NCBI GenBank assembly: GCA_008694505.1
Contig: VZDJ01007747.1
Location: 41,954,523-42,018,522, forward strand
Length of the DNA: 64,000 bases
From: Cyanoderma ruficeps
Lineage: Eukaryota > Chordata > Aves > Passeriformes > Timaliidae
Direction of reading: 5' to 3'
Of this stretch, positions 59,222 through 64,000 are shown in pieces (within the stretch, counting starts at the first letter, position 1; every line of letters begins with the position of its first letter). Position numbers and translations under genes: made by a program. The notes under the pieces are model-generated. The model was not told the DNA's origin. It searched no databases and saw only the letters and a list, made by a program, of their open reading frames with translations.

Positions 59222-59494
59222 GCAGCGGCTGCCAGAGACTTTGTGTGGCTGTGGAGGAGCGTTCACGTCTGCCGAGGGGAGATCCCAAACCTCTGTGCCG
59301 CCTGTTGATGAGGATTCCGTGTCCTGCTTCGGGGCAGGAGCCATCAGCTTCACTCAGCCGGGCTGGGAGCAGCTCCGAGGGGAGGGATCCGCGATCTGAG
59401 AGCCGGCCCGGGCCCCTGGTACCCTGCAGCCGGGAAAACACCGCGCTCCGGGCTCGGGGCCACCGCTGAGCTGCTTCAGCCGTCGGTTCCGAAG
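59222..59494 (+). ncRNA. candidate 5' non-coding exon
   Basis: It is bounded by a good acceptor (CTCTCTCCCCGGAGCAG) and a good donor (GAAG|GTAAGG). The frame in it is interrupted and shows no family resemblance, so a 5' UTR or lncRNA exon is the likeliest reading. The type is uncertain. Confidence 0.35.
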
Positions 59495-59500
59495 GTAAGG

Positions 59501-62500
59501 ATGTCGCGTTTTACTGCGTTCCCAGCCCCGGGGCTGGCAGAGAGGCTGTAGGAGTCGTTCTGTGCTGGGTTGGGGGTGGAAAGAAATCGTGCCCTGAGAA
59601 ATGCTGTGCTTCCAACGGGAAAGCTGGATAGAGGGAGAGAGGGGGAGAGAAGGGAAGTAGTGCAGAGGCTCGCTCGCTGCACGGCCTCCTCGAGTGCGTG
59701 TTGTACTGGTGGAAGCATCCCCAGGCATCCTCCCCCTCCTTCATCACCACCCACAGCCTTCCACAGCGCAACAAATTGCTCGCATTGTTCGACAATCCCT
59801 GAGCTGCTGCAGTTTTCTCACGGGGAGGAGAAGGGAAAGGTGTGTGAGGCAAACTCCTGGGGCAGGTGTTGTTCCCTGCTGCCGTGGTTTGTTCCTGATC
59901 CAGCAGAGCCTGCCAGCAAATGCATTCCCAATAATATATTTCCAGTTTTCATCATTCCTCTAAGGTTTTAAAAGCAGTCAGCCTTGAGATTGCAGAGCTT
60001 TTTTTTTTTCCCCCTTCCCTTGCCATCAAAATATGCCTTTTACTGATGAAATTAACCTTTAGCTTGGGATTTGTCTGCTGAATAAATTAGGTCAAACTTT
60101 CTGGATATGAAAGGGGAACTGAAATGATGGATTTGCTTTGCTCAGGCAGCATTGGAGCAGAATCCAACCCATCAGTTTTTTGCAGGGAAGCAAAACTGTA
60201 ATGCCCAAATAAGAACAATGCAAACCCTAAGGCATCTGAGATCCCCAGGAAACCTGGGAAGATCCCACATCATGGTACAACTGGGCATTTATCCCTTTGG
60301 TTTTACAGGAGACTGAAATATTGATGTTGTAGGAAGACTCTGGGCTATCTCAGCAGTGTAACCACATGGGCTGCTGCAGCTCACAGGAGAATTTAAAAGC
60401 TCCAATATTTTAAGCTGAGGAAGTGCATCCCTGGAAAAGATGGCACATCCTGCTTTGTCCCAACAATTTCCACAGAGAGGTTAGGATGGTGTCATCCCCT
60501 GCTTTCCTGTGTTAACAATTCTCCAGGTGGTTTGAGAGCAGCACTTCTTAGTTAACATACTTAATTTAGCACACTTTGGATGAGGGTTGGCTTCTCAGTC
60601 AGAGGCAAAAGGATCCAGACATCCACCCCAGGCTGTGACAGGCTGTGGATGAGCTTCCAGGGACTCTGCCTGGGGATTCTTAAAAAGGATCAGGAACACC
60701 AGGATCCTGCTTTCTGCACCCTTAATTAGAGTTCAAGGTTCAAACCTGAAGTTTCAAGAATCCATCATCCCTTGTTTTTATCGTGGGAGTAACGGATGTC
60801 AGATAATGACAGCCTTATTTCCAGTCCCTCAGCCTTTGTGTTGGTAAAAAGAAAAAAAAACTATGACAAAAGAGTGTTTCTCTAGTGTTTTGTGAGTGTG
60901 GGCACATGTGCCTGCTGTTTTTGTGCACTGTCATACTCCTGGATGTATCCTGCACTCAGGAGCCTGCTGTGAGCTTTTCACTTGAGAAGACCTTTTAACC
61001 CAGGCTGGTGGCTGAGATGGCACCTGAGGAGCACAAGAACTTGGAAAGAGGAATTCTAATAACCGTGTTCTAATTCTGCACAAAGTTTGAGAGTGGTGTG
61101 TGTTCACAGAGCACTGTGAGTAATGATCTGCTTTAATTAGAGTCGTTCTAACGCTGATACAAACTTAACGACTGTGTGGGAACAGCCATTCTTTGCAGGG
61201 AGGTGCGACTTCAAACCCTTCTTGTTGCAGTGTTACATCTAAAAAAACCCCAAATAATTAATCCAGAATTCTCATCTATCACTCTTATCTACCAAGGAAC
61301 AAAAATTTGACAGTGATTTTTTAAAACCTGAAGACCGGATGTTTTAAACTTAAAAACCCGACACAGGTTAAAAAAAAATAAAATTGATTTTTCATCAAAC
61401 GTGATTTTTTGCTGTTCATGTCTTAGGAGCCTACCCCGATGCTGCAGGCACACCTGGGAGAACCTGGGGCTCACTGGGTGGTACTCAAGTGTTTAAAGTG
61501 GTCCATGTGGTTTTCCCGGCCGGCTGTCCCTGAGCTGTCTGCGTGGAACACGCAGGGAGGAGAACAGCCTGAACAGTTATTTCTGCCAAGAAATGTGGCT
61601 GCACTGAGATCCAACTGTTCCACAGGAGCTCATCCAGTCTGATGACACCCTCAGTGGAGCTGTTAGATAGAATGGTGCAGATTATCCTCTTTCCTGTCAA
61701 TTATGGGAGAGCTGGAGACTGGATTTTTTATTTTATTTTTACGGGGTGTTTGTTACCAGGATGTGGAGTGTTGTCCAGGGAACATTTTCATTAGGACTGA
61801 GGCACTTAAGACACCCTACAGACTTTCAGCAGTGCTGGCCCAGTGCTGTCCAAAAAACTTGCTTTTTTTCAGAGCTGGAGGAGCAGGAGAGCTTCAGGTC
61901 TCAGTCAGAGACTCCCAGCTCCAGTGAGGAAGAGCTCTCCTTCTTTATTTTTTTTTTATAGCCAACTTGAGTCATCTCTTAATTTTGTTTTTAATTTTTT
62001 ATTTTAAGCTTGAAAGAAAGGAAACCACTAAATCCAGCAAATATACAGAAGTCAGGGGACAGAGCTGAGGATTTTGCAGGATGAGTAGGTGCATGAACAC
62101 ACGATTACCTCCAAGGACAAGGTCACTATTGCTTTCAGAAAATGCAGCCCAGCTTCACAGTTGTATAGGAATGCTTGGAAGAAGCCAGCAGTTGGAAAAC
62201 AAACACCTGGGTGGTGTAGGCTGCTTGGAATTCTGAAAGGTTTTCAGTACAGTCCCTCATGGCGGGGGCTTTTAAGGAAATGTAATAGTCCTGAGTTAAG
62301 AAGGAAGTTCCCTGTGTGGAAAAATACTTGTCTGAAAGGTGACATGCAGGAGGGGTAAGTGCAGGGTGAGTTACAGAGAGGTCAGTGATGCTTTTCACAG
62401 AGGTAGGGGTTGGGATGTGTGGGGTTCTATAAATCTTCAGCTGGGAAAATCGTGAATCACAAAGTGGTGATATTTACAGGCAAAAGAAAGTTTAACCAGG

Positions 62501-63720
62501 GCGTGAAGAATAATGTCTGACTTAATGAAGTGAAAAAACATTTTCATGAGACTCATTGAGTGTTGCAGTGGAAGAAAGAATTCAACTGTGAAGTGATGGG
62601 GTTTTGAAAAGATGGAGAGGACTTAATTTCCTAATTTCATGCTATTTTCCCATCTAAAGCAGTGGACTCTCAGTTCCTGTTGCTGCCCAGGAACAAGACC
62701 TTTGGATGGCCACAGCCCAGTGGAAGGGTCATCTCAGTGCCACTCAAATCAGCAAATCATGGTAGGGATGGTGGTGAAAGGCGAGCAGGACAGAACAGAG
62801 ACCATGCCCTTAGGTAAATCCACATAACATTTACCTCTTGGAAACTGGAGTTTTGGTCCTTCTCAGCGGCGCAGAAGAGCTGCAGGGATGGGCAGGAATC
62901 CTCTGTTGCTTCTCTGTGAGGAATGAGCAAGTTGGCAGATGAGGAGGGAGCTGGTGGGGTGTGACAGGGGTTGAAGATCCCACCAGTGGCACTGAGGGAG
63001 TGGATGGGGATGGGTTGTGTGATATCTCTGTCAACACAAGGACCAGAGGCACTGAATGAACTGGCTGGTGACAGGCTCAGAACAAGCAAAAAGAGGTGTT
63101 TCTATGCAGGACACAGAGCTGAGCCATGGAAGTTGATATAGGAAGCCGTGGATGCTAAAATTTGCTAGGGCAGAGGAGCAGCAGGACAATTTCATGGTTC
63201 TGAAATCACTGAAACCATCTTAAGAGGTAATTCTGGATCAGAGGCTGCAGGAAGGACAAAGAGATGTAGGGAACATTTTGCTGCCTTGTTCTCATACTCC
63301 TTCTAAGACTAAGTTTGGCCCCTGGGAGATGAGGCAAGTTGGGCTACAGGGATGTTATCCAGGCCCACCCTCACACTGCACTCAGTAGGATGCCCTGGAG
63401 ATGTGGGATTGACCCGAGGGTACTCTGGAAGCAGATCATCGTCACAGGAGAAGCAATGATATTTAAATACAACAATTTGTCATCAGGAAATATTTCTATA
63501 ATTCCCTTTTCCCCACAAGTTCTGTCTTTGTGTTCCCTCAGCTACACCACCGAGCTTTGAATTACTGGAGTTTTTGCAGGGCATTATTCCCACCTTCCCA
63601 CCTACCTGAGAGACCACTTGGTCAAAGTCTGGGAACTGAGATCTGGACACAAGCATGTGGGTTTCCTCAATGGAAAATCCCCAATTAAGGAGTCGGGAGC
63701 ATCACAGAGGGAACATGATT
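59501..63720. other. no supported exons downstream of the CpG island
   Basis: Probably an intron of the transcript starting in the island. A possible acceptor TGTTCATGTCTTAG at about 61427 is followed by an open stretch and a GGTACTC donor-like site, but it is not convincing. CR1-like sequence appears again only at 63725. Confidence 0.35.
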
Positions 63721-63724
63721 CTGA

Positions 63725-63795
63725 GGTCAGGGCTGCACCTGAGACACTTCAATTTGATGATCTTCCAACCCAAATCACTCTGTGATTCCAGGATT
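63725..63795 (+). mobile_element. CR1 LINE terminal fragment
   Basis: It ends with 'gatgatcttccaacccaaat' and 'cactctgtgattccaggatt', the CR1 3' terminus in plus orientation. Confidence 0.8.
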
Positions 63796-64000
63796 CTGCT
63801 CCCTGTGTAGCTGGGAGCCCTCCTTGGCCATTCAGACTGCAGGATGGAGCTGCCCACTGTGGTAGTAAAAAACCTCTAAACTTCAGAGACTGAAAAAGCA
63901 CCAGGACAACCCAGGGCACAGCACGGACTGAACAGTGGGGTTATGGGAGCAGCCAGCCTGGGCAAGCAGCCCCAGCTGCTCTGGGGGTGGCAGAGATGAT

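Larger units (their letters stand above)
58200..59500 (+). promoter_or_regulatory. CpG island, probable promoter of an unidentified transcript
   Basis: GC- and CpG-rich sequence after a long AT-rich stretch. On the plus strand it has a near-consensus donor CTCG|GTAAGTG (58504) and a second donor GAAG|GTAAGG (59495) with a pyrimidine-tract acceptor ending CCCCGGAGCAG (59221). This is what a CpG promoter with short non-coding first exons looks like. No recognisable protein starts here, and the transcript's body would lie downstream, possibly beyond the window. Confidence 0.55.

Noticed and set aside
33000..64000. Search for EIF2AK3, FABP1, THNSL2, SMYD1 or KRCC1 exons expected near human TEX37
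   Set aside because: No frame resembling these proteins was seen, so the next gene is either outside the window or different in this lineage.

Overview
The window is vertebrate nuclear DNA and almost certainly avian, most likely a songbird. It is intron- and spacer-dominated. It carries about eight short, 5'-truncated CR1 LINE tails with the usual CR1 3' end (a 'gatgatctttaaggtcccttccaacc' style motif followed by 'attctatgattct' type repeats), and one stretch at 53.2-53.7 kb that resembles passerine endogenous retrovirus LTRs. There are no prokaryotic features. Two multi-exon genes can be supported from splice phases, and a third transcription unit is suggested by a CpG island.

Left part (5-8.6 kb, minus strand): a two-exon forkhead gene, FOXI3 by its N-terminus, its forkhead domain split by an intron at the DDPG/KGNYW junction, and its C-terminal GTEV. 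It sits in a large CpG-rich block (about 7.1-9.0 kb) with a TATA box, two possible start codons, two polyalanine tracts and candidate poly(A) signals at 5.6 and 5.08 kb. The 1.5 kb upstream of it has several forkhead-type motifs.

Middle (8.7-26.8 kb): about 18 kb without recognisable coding exons. It holds one CR1 tail and some stretches that look like possible distal regulatory DNA, but this cannot be proved without comparison.

Centre (26.9-32.9 kb, plus strand): a gene of at least five coding exons, all joined in phase, encoding about 224 residues of a Tyr-rich, low-complexity protein of the sperm or ciliary microtubule inner protein type. The divergent position next to FOXI3 and the first exon's D-x-Y-x-S-x(4)-DY pattern fit TEX37 (SPMIP9). 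The name is an inference and the initiating exon is not settled.

Right part (33-64 kb): mostly gene-free, with CR1 fragments, simple repeats, an LTR-like copy and A/C-rich tracts. At 58.2-59.5 kb there is a CpG island with strong splice donors and an internal acceptor on the plus strand and a 24-bp minisatellite, probably the promoter and first exons of an unidentified transcript running out of the window.

Two assembly gaps (1364-1454 and 45330-45369) and two single Ns (1927, 57436) lie beside homopolymers or in low-complexity sequence, except that 57436 lies in ordinary sequence.
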